Shown one piece after another: positions 8,795 through 18,961 of a stretch of 64,000 bases of DNA. The position numbers were made by a program, and so were the translations under genes. Numbering within the stretch: the stretch's first letter is position 1; each line of letters begins with the position of its first letter. The stretch lies in contig NZ_JAFFQE010000010.1 in assembly GCF_016919005.1 (NCBI RefSeq), positions 1 to 64,000 on the forward strand. The letters run 5' to 3'. The notes beneath the pieces were generated by a model. The model did no database searches. It had not been told where the DNA came from and saw only the letters and a program-made list of their open reading frames with translations. This DNA comes from Desulfopila inferna. Lineage in GTDB: Bacteria; Desulfobacterota; Desulfobulbia; Desulfobulbales; Desulfocapsaceae.

Positions 8795-9562
8795 ATAACA
8801 CTATCCTCAAACAGCTCTCTGCCGTTGGCAATTGTGGATAAAAAGTCGCCATCTCAATCTCAGACGGCTATCGAAAGTTCAATGCACAAAAATACACAGG
8901 GAGATCAGATTATTTCGGTACCGGCAAATGTTTATGGTTCTGTCGATGATCATTGCCAAGGAGCAATATTTGCTTACTTTTCTCTTTTTCGCAACATCCA
9001 TCTGAGTCATCCCGGGAAGACGTGTAAAGCTGTCTGGCTTTTTCTCAACCTGGATCCATGCACGGCCCTGTTGGATACAGGGAAGGAGCGTATACGCAAT
9101 TGCGATGCCGGCTTATACACCTACATCCTTTTTTAACTCTGTCTTTGGCTTACAGCTGACTCGAGCAGACTGAACATTTTTTTGCTCCCGCAAATATAAC
9201 AGACTACTGAGTGCCACAATGTAACACCCTGCAAACGCTGAGTTTTTCCGACATTCCGACTTTTGGATCAATTTTCATTATCTATTTATTCAATATTTAT
9301 GGTGTTTTCTTTTCGTATTTTCACTGTAGAAAGATGTTATCACTTCAGGAATTTCAGGGAAGTTGCAGAGTTTTAGCTCTTTTTCCAGCCCTGTTTAACC
9401 AAAAGTGATTATACTACAACGTAGAGCTTCCATAGGGAACTGTTCAAGCTCCACATCTCTGTCATATCAACAGGGCAATGGGGCGATGGAGGCGAATAGA
9501 ACATTCCAGGATGGGAATAAGCGATATTCCCTTACCTGAGTACATTAATTAAGGAGCGGATT
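8795..9562. other. Long intergenic region before metF
   Basis: I find no supportable gene in these roughly 770 bases. Short open frames such as 9211-9408 lack ribosome sites and protein-like composition. The stretch is AT-rich around 9260-9420. A small hairpin 'gggaat...attccc' at about 9516-9533 lies just upstream of metF and could sit in its leader. Confidence 0.5.
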
Positions 9563-11062
9563 GTGAAGCGCAATTTTAATGATGACATTTCGACACCGGA
9601 CAAATTTGTCGTGACCCTCGAACTGGTGCCAGGTCGGGAGATAACCGGCAGCAAAATCGACAAAATCAAAAATATCGCCAGAGATGCCTGCTCCGATGAT
9701 CGCATCACGGCTGTATCGATAACCGATAATCCCGGTGGCAATCCGGCCCTCAGTCCCGACGCGCTGGGCCACGAAATGCAGAGTTACGGCATGGACGTAA
9801 TCGTCCACTTCACCTGCAGGGACAGCAACAGAGTGGGCATGGAAAGCCGGGCATTGCAGCTTGCTCACATGGGTATGAAAAATATCCTGGCGCTGACCGG
9901 AGATTATTCCGGCAAGGGCTTCGGAGGCAGGGGCACTCCGGTTTTTGATTTTGATTCCGTCATCCTGACTTCCATGCTGAACGATCTCAACAACAGATTG
10001 ATCAAGACAGGTCATTCGGAAATCTTCAAAACCGGCTGCGCCGTCTCTCCTTTCAAATTCACCGAAGGCGAGACCATGGTGCAGTACAGCAAACTCAAGA
10101 GAAAGATTGAAGCCGGGGCAACCTACGCCATTACTCAACTCGGCTATGATATCGATAAATACGAGGAGCTCCTGCTGTACAAGCGGGAGCACAATTTAGA
10201 TATTCCCGTCCTCGCCTCCCTCTATCTGCTCGGCAAAGGACCCGCCCGCCCAATGAATGCCGGCAAGGTTCCCGGCGTTCATGTTTCCGACCGGTTGCTG
10301 CACAAGGTATTACAGGAGTACGAAAGCGGTGAAGGCAAAAAACAGGCAATGGAAAGGATCGCCAGATTAGGCGTGGTACTCAAGGGAATCGGCTACAACG
10401 GCATCCATATCGGCGGTATTCATGACAGCTATGAAACCGTGGCGCAGGTTCTCGACCGCATGGACGAGATTGAACATAACTGGCAGGACTACAGAGAAGA
10501 ATTCCAGGAGAATGATCCCAACTGCTTCTATCTTTACAAACAACAGGGTCAGCCTGAAACGGTCAGGCCATACAAGGAGAAGATCAAGCTCAACGTCGGA
10601 GACAACTGCCATTATCTGTTCCTGCGTACTGCCCATGATTGGTTTTTCGATAAAAATGCTACCCTTGCTCCGGTCTATAAAAAGATTTCCAACTCTCTGG
10701 ATAAATCCAAGACATCCTGGGCCTTGAAGCTTTTCCTGGAAGATCCCTTCAAAAAGCTGATGCTCTCCTGCCAAAGCTGCGGAGACTGCGGTATTCAGCA
10801 TGTCGGCTTTCTCTGTCCGGAGTCGGGATGTCCTAAGCATACCAGAAACGGACCCTGCGGTGGAAGCAATCGCGGCTACTGCGAAGTCAATGAAGACAAA
10901 TTATGCGTCTGGGTAAGAGCTTTTTATCGTATGAAGAGATACGGCGAAACCGACGAGCTCACCGGAGAATTCGTACCACCTCGTCTCTGGGAGCTCAAAG
11001 ACACCTCGTCCTGGATCAATTTTCACCTCGACCGCGATCATCAGTCCAACAAGGCCGCCTGA
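9563..11062 (+). CDS. metF: Methylenetetrahydrofolate reductase with fused cysteine-rich C-terminal domain
   Basis: The first roughly 300 residues are a MetF TIM barrel ('FVVTLELVPGREITGSKI', 'VHFTCRDSNRVGMES', 'NILALTGDYSGKG') that reduces methylene-THF to methyl-THF with a flavin. After a helical linker, residues 390-470 hold a cysteine-rich block ('CQSCGDCGIQHVGFLC', 'CPKHTRNGPCGGS') matching the MTHFR C-terminal domain found in MetV, the partner of MetF in Wood-Ljungdahl organisms. Here both halves are one 499-residue protein. The GTG start has 'GGAG' six bases upstream. It stands alone. With formate dehydrogenases nearby it may serve C1 metabolism, or methionine synthesis only; the window does not decide. 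Confidence 0.9.
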   Translation: MKRNFNDDISTPDKFVVTLELVPGREITGSKIDKIKNIARDACSDDRITAVSITDNPGGNPALSPDALGHEMQSYGMDVIVHFTCRDSNRVGMESRALQLAHMGMKNILALTGDYSGKGFGGRGTPVFDFDSVILTSMLNDLNNRLIKTGHSEIFKTGCAVSPFKFTEGETMVQYSKLKRKIEAGATYAITQLGYDIDKYEELLLYKREHNLDIPVLASLYLLGKGPARPMNAGKVPGVHVSDRLLHKVLQEYESGEGKKQAMERIARLGVVLKGIGYNGIHIGGIHDSYETVAQVLDRMDEIEHNWQDYREEFQENDPNCFYLYKQQGQPETVRPYKEKIKLNVGDNCHYLFLRTAHDWFFDKNATLAPVYKKISNSLDKSKTSWALKLFLEDPFKKLMLSCQSCGDCGIQHVGFLCPESGCPKHTRNGPCGGSNRGYCEVNEDKLCVWVRAFYRMKRYGETDELTGEFVPPRLWELKDTSSWINFHLDRDHQSNKAA

Positions 11063-11198
11063 CCCTGTCTTCTTCGACAACACCTGCTCCCCTGGTTGCT
11101 CTGCCATATTTCCAACCAACCGGGGGAGATACTTTTCCTCGGCCAATCTGCTCACACCTACTACTCCAAGCATCAAGTATCAAGAATCACAAAAAAAA

Positions 11199-11222
11199 AG
11201 CCCCGCCTGAAAAGGCGGGGCT
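11199..11222. terminator. Bidirectional intrinsic terminator
   Basis: 'agccccgcct' pairs with 'aggcggggct' around a 4-base loop, flanked by an A-run on the left and CTTTCT on the right. It sits between convergent metF and cspA and most clearly terminates cspA, giving a T-run of nine on the minus strand. Confidence 0.9.
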
Positions 11223-11245
11223 TTCTATCAGAATAGATTCAGATA

Positions 11246-11446
11246 TCAGCTTTTAACGACATTCTCCGCTGCCGGGCCTTTGGCGCCTTCGACAACATTG
11301 AAAGTTACTCGTTCACCCTCCTCAAGAGTCTTGAACCCCTGAGCCTGGATAGCTGTATGATGTACAAAAACATCACTTCCGCCGTCCTGTTCGATGAAAC
11401 CAAAACCTTTAGCATCGTTAAACCACTTTACTGTACCTTCAACCAT
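11246..11446 (-). CDS. Cold shock protein, CspA family
   Basis: This 66-residue single-OB-fold protein binds single-stranded RNA or DNA and acts as an RNA chaperone. The RNP1 motif 'KGFGFIEQD' and RNP2 motif 'DVFVHHTAI' are intact. The ATG has a strong 'AAGGAG' upstream. It lies downstream of rhlE on the same strand across a 140-base gap, and the two may act together in cold adaptation. A second cold-shock domain occurs in this window fused to a hibernation factor (49756-50391). Confidence 0.95.
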   Translation of the reverse strand: MVEGTVKWFNDAKGFGFIEQDGGSDVFVHHTAIQAQGFKTLEEGERVTFNVVEGAKGPAAENVVKS

Positions 11447-11533
11447 AATGTTACTCCTTGTTCTTGTGCGTTTTTGTTCGCACGGTAGTGTTGGCCCTGA
11501 AATAGAACCTTTTGTAATTCGCTGATTATTAAT

Positions 11534-11550
11534 CTAACCCAGCTGAGCCG
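11534..11550. repeat. Dispersed palindromic repeat, family A
   Basis: 'CTAACCCAGCTGAGCCG' followed by 'tattaataag' lies between rhlE and cspA. Close copies are at 38564-38580 and 55891-55917, with related ones at 19822, 24192, 49747, 51835 and 55287. All are intergenic or touch a gene end. Confidence 0.6.
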
Positions 11551-11588
11551 TATTAATAAGTCAGCCATTCATATAAATGCAGGAAGCC

Positions 11589-12866
11589 TTATTTGCATCG
11601 TGCATTTAATCCAAAAACAGGGGCAGACGCCGAGGATCTGCTGGTACGTTTTCCTCTGCCTGACCTGTTGTTATTTGTTTTTGCCGAAGACGGCTCCCGC
11701 CTCTTTTGTACATAGGCAGGCCTTTCGATATCCTGGTGCAATTCAGAGTGCGGCAGTAAAACCGACTGCTTTTGCAGCTTTTTATTCATGGATTTTTCGA
11801 TCATGCTGATGATCTTGCCATCCTCTGCAGTGGCAAAAAGAAAAGCCTCACCACTCAGAGTGGCTCTGCCGGTCCGGCCGGTTCGATGAATATATGCTTC
11901 CGCCGTATCCGGAGCATCGAAATTGATGACATGAGAGATACCGGCTACATCGATGCCACGAGCGGCTATATCGGTTGCTACCAGTATATTGAAGGTGCCG
12001 TCCTTAAAACCGGCAAGCGCCTCCTGTCTCCTGTTCTGCGAAAGATTACCCTGCAGCGAAGTGGCCTTAAACCCTGATTTTGCCAGTTTTGCGGCCAGAT
12101 TTTTTGCTTTGTATTTCGTCCTGGTGAACACCAGCGCAGTACCGATACCACTCTCATTCTGCTTGAGCAAATGGAGAAGCAGTGCGGTTTTCTGGTTTTG
12201 CTGAACACTGTACAATGTATGGGCAACTGTATCCGCAGGTTGTATTCTGCTGATCTGCACGGCCACAGGCTTATGTAAAATCTCCTCCGCCAGCTTGCGG
12301 ATCTCCCCGGGCATCGTTGCGGAAAAAACCAGAGTCTGTCGCTTGCGCGGCAAAAATCCGAGTATTCTTCTGATGTCGGGCAGGAAGCCCTGGTCGAACA
12401 TATGATCGGCCTCATCAAGAATAAGGTGTTCAACACGATCCAGATTCATAGCGGAGTCCCGCAGAATATCCAGCAGACGCCCCGGACAGGCCACCACGAT
12501 ATCGACACCCTCTCTCAGTTTCCTGATCTGAGCCGGCTTGCTGACACCGCCGTATATAGCCATACTGCGCAGATGCGTGTTTTCAATCACTTCCTCTGCA
12601 TAATCATGTATCTGTTCCGCCAGTTCTCTGGTTGGAGCGATAATCAAGGTACGTATATGTTTCTCTTTTTTTGCCAGCAGATGCTGCACCATCGGCAGAA
12701 TAAATGCGGCGGTCTTGCCGGTACCTGTTTGTGCCAGTCCCAAAAGATCATGTCCTTCGAGAATTGGTCCCATTGCCTGTGCCTGAATAGGCGTCGGCTC
12801 AAGATAGCCGCTCTTTTTTACTGCACCCAGAATATGCGGGCCAAATTGAAAATCGTTAAAACTCAT
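11589..12866 (-). CDS. rhlE: DEAD-box ATP-dependent RNA helicase, RhlE-like
   Basis: This 425-residue helicase unwinds structured RNA in mRNA decay or ribosome assembly. The motifs appear in order: Q motif ('PTPIQAQAM'), motif I 'AQTGTGKT', Ia 'PTRELAEQ', II 'DEAD', III 'SAT', V 'ATDIAARGID' and VI 'HRTGRTGR'. The tail from about residue 375 is basic and disordered, as in RhlE. The ATG has 'CAGGAG' five bases upstream. Its placement beside cspA fits a cold-response pair. Confidence 0.93.
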   Translation of the reverse strand: MSFNDFQFGPHILGAVKKSGYLEPTPIQAQAMGPILEGHDLLGLAQTGTGKTAAFILPMVQHLLAKKEKHIRTLIIAPTRELAEQIHDYAEEVIENTHLRSMAIYGGVSKPAQIRKLREGVDIVVACPGRLLDILRDSAMNLDRVEHLILDEADHMFDQGFLPDIRRILGFLPRKRQTLVFSATMPGEIRKLAEEILHKPVAVQISRIQPADTVAHTLYSVQQNQKTALLLHLLKQNESGIGTALVFTRTKYKAKNLAAKLAKSGFKATSLQGNLSQNRRQEALAGFKDGTFNILVATDIAARGIDVAGISHVINFDAPDTAEAYIHRTGRTGRATLSGEAFLFATAEDGKIISMIEKSMNKKLQKQSVLLPHSELHQDIERPAYVQKRREPSSAKTNNNRSGRGKRTSRSSASAPVFGLNARCK

Positions 12867-13577
12867 TAAAACTCCTGGAGATCATGACGGTTGAGATTGA
12901 CGCGGCCCTGACTATTATCTGTTGCTCACAAAGGGCAGTGGAAAAAACTGTCTGATCTCGTAAAATTCACATAACTGTCGTTATTTGACAGGAATCATAT
13001 ATCCCTCAAGCCCATCGACTGCAGGGCAGTACGGTGTCTTGGTGACGGGATTGTATATAATTCAGTATTTGAGGAAAACCGAAGGCTGCAACAGGTCCTC
13101 GTCTTCCCCGGGTGTTCGTCGCACGACGGACACATAAAAAATAATTCAAAGCAAAAAAACTTCTAAGCCTGATATGGTTCCTGTATTGATGGGAAGTTTT
13201 AACAAGATTCAACAATTAAAGGTCTCACAGGTGTCATCATGAAATAATAGCGAGAGGTTTCCGGGGAAATCAAAGTGTCGAATAAGTCAGAAGATGTGGT
13301 GAAAAAAGACACGATACCAATAAAAAGTTTCAATACAGTTCTTATACAGCAAGCAACAACTTTTTAGGTATCGGTTCTAATGAATGATCACAGAGGATAT
13401 CATGAAAAGATGCTTCAATTAATACAACAAAAGCTATTATAAGCGATCTGCCATCGTATTGCAAGGTGTTATTTGCGTATTCTACAATTATTTATCGCAA
13501 CGGCCGGGAAATGGATATGGCCGCTGCGGATTTCCCCCGATCCCTTCTCTATGTGCCTGGGATCAGGGGGGAAAATT
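12867..13577. other. Intergenic region between fdhA and rhlE
   Basis: No gene is supportable in these roughly 710 bases. Short open frames at 13006-13215 and 13459-13751 lack ribosome sites and overlap one another. I see no strong terminator for the fdhA operon here. Confidence 0.45.
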
Positions 13578-16265
13578 TCAGGTAGGCTCTTTCTCGACAT
13601 TCACCGCACAGACCTTTGCCTCCATTATCTTGGAAATCGGATCGAGGGCATCACTTGTCAAAATATTTGCCGCCGCTTCCTTGTAGTGAAACGGAATAAA
13701 GACAACCTTTGGCGGAACAATATCGGATACCCTGGCCTTCAGCGATATTGATCCCCGGCGCGACGAGACGGTAAGCCTTTCTTTATCCTCGACGCCAAGC
13801 CGATGGGCATCCTCGGGATTGAGTTCGACGAAGGGTTCGGGCGCTACGGCATCAAGCCCGACGGAGCGTCTGGTCATGGTGCCCGTGTGATAATGGAAAA
13901 GCTGTCTTCCGGTGGTGAGAATGTAAGGGTACTGCTCGTCCGGCAGCTCATGGGAGAGCACATGCGGCACCTTGGTAAACAGAGCCCTTCCTCCTTTCCG
14001 GCTGAAACCATCCTTAAAGAGGTAGGGAGTTCCCGGATGATCCGCCGACGGGCAAGGCCACTGCAGGCTTTCCCGCTGCAGTCGCTCATAACTCATTCCC
14101 GCAAGTGCCGGCCAGAGCGAGGCCAATTCGGCAAAGACCTCATCGGCTTTCAGGCTTGGCCCGGGAACCGTGCTGATGCGCCGGTAGATTTCCTGAAATA
14201 TATGAAGATCCTCCCGGGCCTGTCCAGGGGGATCGATAGCCTGACGGATCGGCTGCACTCGGCGCTCGGAAGAGGTAAAGGTTCCGGTTTTCTCGGCAAA
14301 GGATGCGCTGGGCAGCACCACATCGGCAAGCTCCGCCGTCTCGTTCATGAAAATATCCTGGACCACAAGAAAATCGAGACTCTCAAACCCCTTGATGGCA
14401 TGAGTGGAATTGGGGTCAGAAGCTGCCGGATTCTCGCCGAAGATATACATCCCCCGCAATTTTCTGGAGATCATGGCGCCTGCCATCTCCGAGGCCGCGA
14501 GTCCCGGCTTGTCGGAAAGCGGTACTCCCCAGGCCTGCTCAAACTTCTCCCTGACCTGTTTATCGTCAACCTTCTGATAGCCTGGATACACATTGGGCAA
14601 ACAGCCCATATCACAACAGCCCTGAACATTATTCTGCCCGCGCAGTGGATTGACACCGGCTGAGGGCTTACCGAGATTGCCGGTGAGCATGGCCAGATTG
14701 CCGACGGCATGCACGTTATGGGTGCCGAAAACATGTTGGGTTATACCCATGGCATAATATATACCGGCGCTGCCGGCGCTCCCGTAAATACGTGCCGCCC
14801 GGACAATATCCTGCGCCGGTACTCCGGTGACCTTTTCTGCGAATTCGGGGGTAAACTCATCCAGAGTGGCGCTGAATTCTTCGAAGCCTTCCGTACGATT
14901 GCTGATAAATTCCTTATCCTCCAACCCCTCCTTGAGGATCACATGCATAATGGCATTAAGCAGGACGGAGTCCGTTCCCGGTTTATGCCGCAGCCAGAGG
15001 GTGGCGAACTTCACCAGGGGAATCCGGCGGGGATCGGCAACGATCAACTGTGCACCATTGCGGACAGCCTCTTTCATCTTCAAAGCGATTATCGGATGGT
15101 TTTCCGTGGTATTGGAGCCGATAACAAACAGTGCCTCGGCACCGGCTATCTCGTCAACGGAGTTACTCATTGCACCAGAACCGAATTTTGCGGCCAGCCC
15201 GGCCACGGTTGCACTGTGTCAGTAGCGGGCACAGTGATCGAGGTTATTGGTGCCGAAACCGGCCCGGAAGAGTTTCTGGAATATATAGTTCTCTTCATTG
15301 GTACACCTGGCCGAGGCCAGGCCTGCCAGTGCATCGGCACCGTATTTTTCCTTGATTCCGCTGAATTTTGCAACTATCAGATCAAGAGCCTCGTCCCAGG
15401 AGGCAGTCTGCAGTTCCCCCCCCTTCTCCCTGCGAATCAGCGGCGTAGTCAACCTGTCGGGACTGTTTATGAATTCATAGCCGAAGCGTCCTTTGACGCA
15501 AAGCCAGCCACGATTATGATTGTCTGGGCGCGAGGTTATCCGGGACACCTCGTTGCCATGAGTATGGAGGGTAATATTGCAGCCGCAGCCACAATAGCCA
15601 CAGGTCGTTTCCGTCTTCTCTACACCCTCATGGCGCGGACGACCAGCCCAGGCTTTACCGGAAAGCGCGCCAGTGGGACAGACGGAGATACACTGGCCGC
15701 AAAATTCACAGTCAAGATCGCGCTCGAAGGGAGAGCAGACTTTGGTTTCAAAACCACGACCGGCAAAACCAATAGCTCCAACTCCCTGGATTTCATCACA
15801 GACACGAACACAGAGGCCGCACATCACACATTTATTCTGCTCGCGCATAACAAAAGGATTTTCGTCGATTCGGTCATGATCACGCATTTCTCCCTTATAT
15901 TTGCTTTCACGAATATTGTAGGTATAGGCGAGTTCCTGCAGCGTACAGTCCCCGGCACGGATACAGACCATGCAGTCGTTGGGATGATCGGAGAGCAGCA
16001 GTTCCACCACCCCCTTGCGCAAACGATAAAGCTTTTCACTCTCGGTGGAGACGTTCATGCCATCGACCGCCGGGGTGGTGCAGGAGGTCACCGGTTTGGG
16101 CATTCCTTCGATTTCAACGAGACAGAGTCTGCAGCCACCGTGCGGTTTCAAGCGGGGATCGTAACAAAGGGTCGGCACCTTCACCTTCAGCTTATGGGCG
16201 GCCTCGAGAATTGTCGTGCCCTCGGGGACTTCCACCGGATTATTGTTAATTGTCAGATTTACCAT
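13578..16265 (-). CDS. fdhA: Selenocysteine-containing formate dehydrogenase catalytic subunit with NuoG-like N-terminus
   Basis: The gene reads through an in-frame TGA at 15219-15221 (Sec residue 349, context HCARY-U-HSATVAG), giving 895 residues. Formate is oxidised, or CO2 reduced, at a Mo/W-bis-pyranopterin site with this Sec as ligand. Domain order: plant-type [2Fe-2S] (Cys34/45/48), His-Cys cluster ('HPNDCMVC'), two [4Fe-4S] clusters ('CVMCGLCVRVC', 'CEFCGQCISVC'), the [4Fe-4S] of the catalytic domain ('CGYCGCGCN') and the molybdopterin domains. A hairpin GGCC-GGGCT-GGCC starts 14 nt after the TGA, a plausible SECIS. The ATG has 'GGAG' eight bases upstream. The NuoE-, NuoF- and FdhA-like genes form one operon, as in NAD-linked or electron-bifurcating formate dehydrogenases. 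Confidence 0.93.
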
Positions 16266-16270
16266 GGTTA

Positions 16271-18052
16271 CTACTCCTTGAGCACCGCGTTGAACTTACA
16301 CGCGTCAAAACACGACCCGCACTGGATGCACAGTTTATTATCTATCTTGTGCGCTTTCTTCTTTTCTCCGCTGATGGCATCGACCGGACAGGCCCGCAGG
16401 CACATACCGCAGCCGACGCAATGATCCTCCCGGATAAAAAAGGTTAACAGGGCACTGCACACTCCTGCCGGGCATTTCTTCTGGTTTATGTGCGCTTCAT
16501 ATTCATGGCGAAAATACTTCAAGGTGCTGATCACCGGATTTGGCGCCGACATGCCAAGGCCACAGAGACTCGAATCCCTGACGTCTTCGGCCAGAGTCTG
16601 GAGCAGCTCCAGATCCTCTTTTTTCCCCTCGCCCTCGGTAATCCGGGTGAGAATCTCGAGCAGTCTCTTGGTACCGACCCGGCATGGAGTGCACTTACCG
16701 CAGGATTCCTCCTTGGTGAATTGAAGAAAGAACTTGGCTATATTGACCATGCAGTCGGTCTCATCGAGCACGACCATGCCGCCGGAACCCATCATCGAAC
16801 CAACGGAATGCAGTCCTTCATAGTCCACCGGCAAATCGATATGCTGCTGTGGAATGCAGCCTCCGGAGGGCCCCCCGGTCTGTACGGCCTTAAAAAGCCT
16901 GTCCTCTTCAATGCCGCCGCCAATGTCATAGACGATTTCCTTGAGAGTCATACCCATGGGAATCTCGATCAAACCGGTGTTGCGGATTTTGCCGGTCAAG
17001 GCAATTACCTTGGTTCCCTTGCTGGTTTCGGTGCCGATCCCAGCAAACCACTCCGGGCCCTTGTTGATTATCGGCGCAATCGTTGCCAGGGTCTCGACGT
17101 TGTTGATAATGGTTGGTTTTCCCCACAGCCCCTTATTGGCGGGAAAGGGCGGTTTGGCTCGCGGCATGCCGCGCTCTCCCTCGATAGAGGCGATCAGCGC
17201 GGTTTCCTCGCCGCAGACAAAAGCCCCCGCGCCGAGCTTGATTTTGAGTTCGAATTCAAAACCTGAACCGCAAATATTACTGCCCAGATAACCCTTCTCC
17301 TTCGCCTGGCTGATTGCTGTTTTCAAACGCTGTACCGCCAGGGGATATTCCGCCCGGATATAGATATATCCAAGGGTGGCGCCGATCGCATAGGCACCGA
17401 TGATCATGCCTTCAATTACCGCATGCGGATTGCCTTCGATGATGGAGCGGTCCATAAAAGCCCCAGGATCACCTTCATCGGCGTTGCAGATGATATATTT
17501 CTGTTCGCTCTGGTTTGCGGCACAGAAACCCCATTTTACTCCGGTAAGAAAACCTGCCCCGCCTCTGCCCCGCAGACCGGCATCCCTGATAGTGTCGATA
17601 ACACTCTGGGGCTGCATGGAACCAAGTACCTTTTTCAGTGCCTCATAGCCGTCAACCTGGAGATAGTCCTCGATTGATTCAGGATCGATTTTGCCGAGAT
17701 CTGCCAGGACAATCTTTTCCTGTTTCTCATGAAAGGTATGGTAATCTTCACCGACAAGCCACTCCTCCACCGGTTTAGCTGCCAGGATATGCTCTGCCAC
17801 CAGCCGCTTCACCATTTTTTCTTCGATATATTGGTAGGTGGAGGTCTGCTCACCGATGGTGATATCGACCAGCACATCCCTGGCGCAGAATCCGCGGCAG
17901 CCGACCTTATGGAGCTTGCAGTTTTTTTCTACCCTGGCATCGGCTATTCCCGCAGCCGAGAGCTCCTCCCGAAAGGCTTCCATTACCTGAACACCACCGG
18001 CTGCGATACCGCCGGTGCCCATGCATACATTGACGGTAATATTGCTGCTCAC
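16271..18052 (-). CDS. NuoF/HymB-like NAD(H)-binding flavoprotein subunit of formate dehydrogenase
   Basis: The 593 residues contain an N-terminal thioredoxin-like [2Fe-2S] domain, the NuoF core with NADH site ('GRGGAGFLTGVKWGF'), FMN site ('CNADEGDPGAFMDR') and [4Fe-4S] cysteines ('SCGKCTPCRVG'), and a C-terminal two-cluster ferredoxin ('CVGCGMCLRACP', 'CIQCGSCFDAC'). This long form occurs in NAD-reducing and flavin-based bifurcating hydrogenases and formate dehydrogenases, where FMN exchanges electrons with NAD. The GTG start has 'AAGGA' upstream. Only four bases separate it from the NuoE-like gene, and fdhA follows immediately. Bifurcation with ferredoxin is plausible but not provable from sequence. 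Confidence 0.93.
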   Translation of the reverse strand: MSSNITVNVCMGTGGIAAGGVQVMEAFREELSAAGIADARVEKNCKLHKVGCRGFCARDVLVDITIGEQTSTYQYIEEKMVKRLVAEHILAAKPVEEWLVGEDYHTFHEKQEKIVLADLGKIDPESIEDYLQVDGYEALKKVLGSMQPQSVIDTIRDAGLRGRGGAGFLTGVKWGFCAANQSEQKYIICNADEGDPGAFMDRSIIEGNPHAVIEGMIIGAYAIGATLGYIYIRAEYPLAVQRLKTAISQAKEKGYLGSNICGSGFEFELKIKLGAGAFVCGEETALIASIEGERGMPRAKPPFPANKGLWGKPTIINNVETLATIAPIINKGPEWFAGIGTETSKGTKVIALTGKIRNTGLIEIPMGMTLKEIVYDIGGGIEEDRLFKAVQTGGPSGGCIPQQHIDLPVDYEGLHSVGSMMGSGGMVVLDETDCMVNIAKFFLQFTKEESCGKCTPCRVGTKRLLEILTRITEGEGKKEDLELLQTLAEDVRDSSLCGLGMSAPNPVISTLKYFRHEYEAHINQKKCPAGVCSALLTFFIREDHCVGCGMCLRACPVDAISGEKKKAHKIDNKLCIQCGSCFDACKFNAVLKE

Positions 18053-18056
18053 TTTG

Positions 18057-18524
18057 TTATTCCTTATATTTTTTGATGTTTTTTATCATTTTATCCGGAG
18101 ACTGCTTACCGTAGACCTTCTCATTAACAAGCACCACCGGAGCAATACTGCAGGCTCCGACGCAGTTGACGTTTTCCACGCTGAACAGCATATCCTTAGT
18201 GGTCTGATCATCCCCCTTGAGCCTAAGTTCACTTTTCAGTTTTTCGATGATCCTCGGCGCCCCCTTGACATGACACACCGTACCGGAGCAGACAGTAACT
18301 ATATTTTTGCCGCGGGGGTTGAGGTGAAACTGCGAATAAAAGGTGATCACCCCGTAGAATTTTGCGGCCGGAATATTAGAGCGTTTGGCAAACCACTCGA
18401 CAGATTCCTCCTGGACATAGCCGAACTCATTTTGAATATCCTGCAGTATCGTTATTATATTATCTCCGCCGACGACTGATTTTTGATAAATAGACTCCAG
18501 CTTTTCTTCCTGTTTCTTCTCCAT
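18057..18524 (-). CDS. NuoE/HymA-like [2Fe-2S] subunit of formate dehydrogenase
   Basis: This 155-residue thioredoxin-fold ferredoxin has the cluster-binding pattern 'CSGTVCHVKGA' and 'CVGACSIAP', the NuoE signature. It should transfer electrons within the NuoEF-FdhA complex. The ATG is preceded by 'GGAG' at nine bases. It is the first gene of the operon, so the promoter should lie in 18525-18660. Confidence 0.92.
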   Translation of the reverse strand: MEKKQEEKLESIYQKSVVGGDNIITILQDIQNEFGYVQEESVEWFAKRSNIPAAKFYGVITFYSQFHLNPRGKNIVTVCSGTVCHVKGAPRIIEKLKSELRLKGDDQTTKDMLFSVENVNCVGACSIAPVVLVNEKVYGKQSPDKMIKNIKKYKE

Positions 18525-18663
18525 TGAAGATGTCTCCGTGCATGCGCTTGTCGTTACTTTGATTCATAGGCCGGTATATTCCCACCCGATTGGCAAAAGA
18601 CACCCGAACCCATCATTTTTTATTATTTCCAGGAAAAAAGATAACAACGTTGCTCTCTGGTGT

Positions 18664-18689
18664 CATTAAAAAAACCACCACAGAGTGGT
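18664..18689 (-). terminator. Intrinsic terminator downstream of the hemerythrin gene
   Basis: On the minus strand ACCAC-TCT-GTGGT is followed by GG and a run of seven T. It lies about 270 nt past the hemerythrin-PilZ stop and before the fdh operon. The surrounding 18525-18961 holds no supportable gene. Confidence 0.65.
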
Positions 18690-18961
18690 AGTTCCAAACA
18701 TCATGCCTTTTCCGCATCCCTGAAATTCTCCTCTGTCCCGGATGAACCCCAATAAGAGCGAAGAATTGCGCAATTTATCTTTTTTTATTGTATATTGATG
18801 TGCACCCCGAACTGCAGGCAGACGCAGATCTGCCTGGCAACTTGCATCACCTCAGATAAGCAGACTGCACTTTCCCCTGGGGAACGGATAAGGTTGTAAG
18901 AAATGTCTGGAACAAATCGAATGTTCTCATTCTCCTGCAGAAATTTGATCCTTTTCTACCT

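Noticed and set aside
9211-9408. Hydrophobic 65-codon frame upstream of metF
   Set aside because: No ATG or ribosome site, in an AT-rich tract that produces hydrophobic codons by composition.
9468-9535. Possible c-di-GMP (GEMM) riboswitch before metF because of 'acagggcaa'
   Set aside because: The remaining conserved blocks of the aptamer do not follow in order.
13578-15221. fdhA as two separate genes or a nonsense pseudogene
   Set aside because: The TGA is exactly at the known Sec position and is followed by a SECIS-like hairpin; both sides match one enzyme.
14709-16424. 571-codon plus-strand open frame
   Set aside because: Antisense to fdhA; composition and lack of any recognisable domain mark it as a shadow frame.
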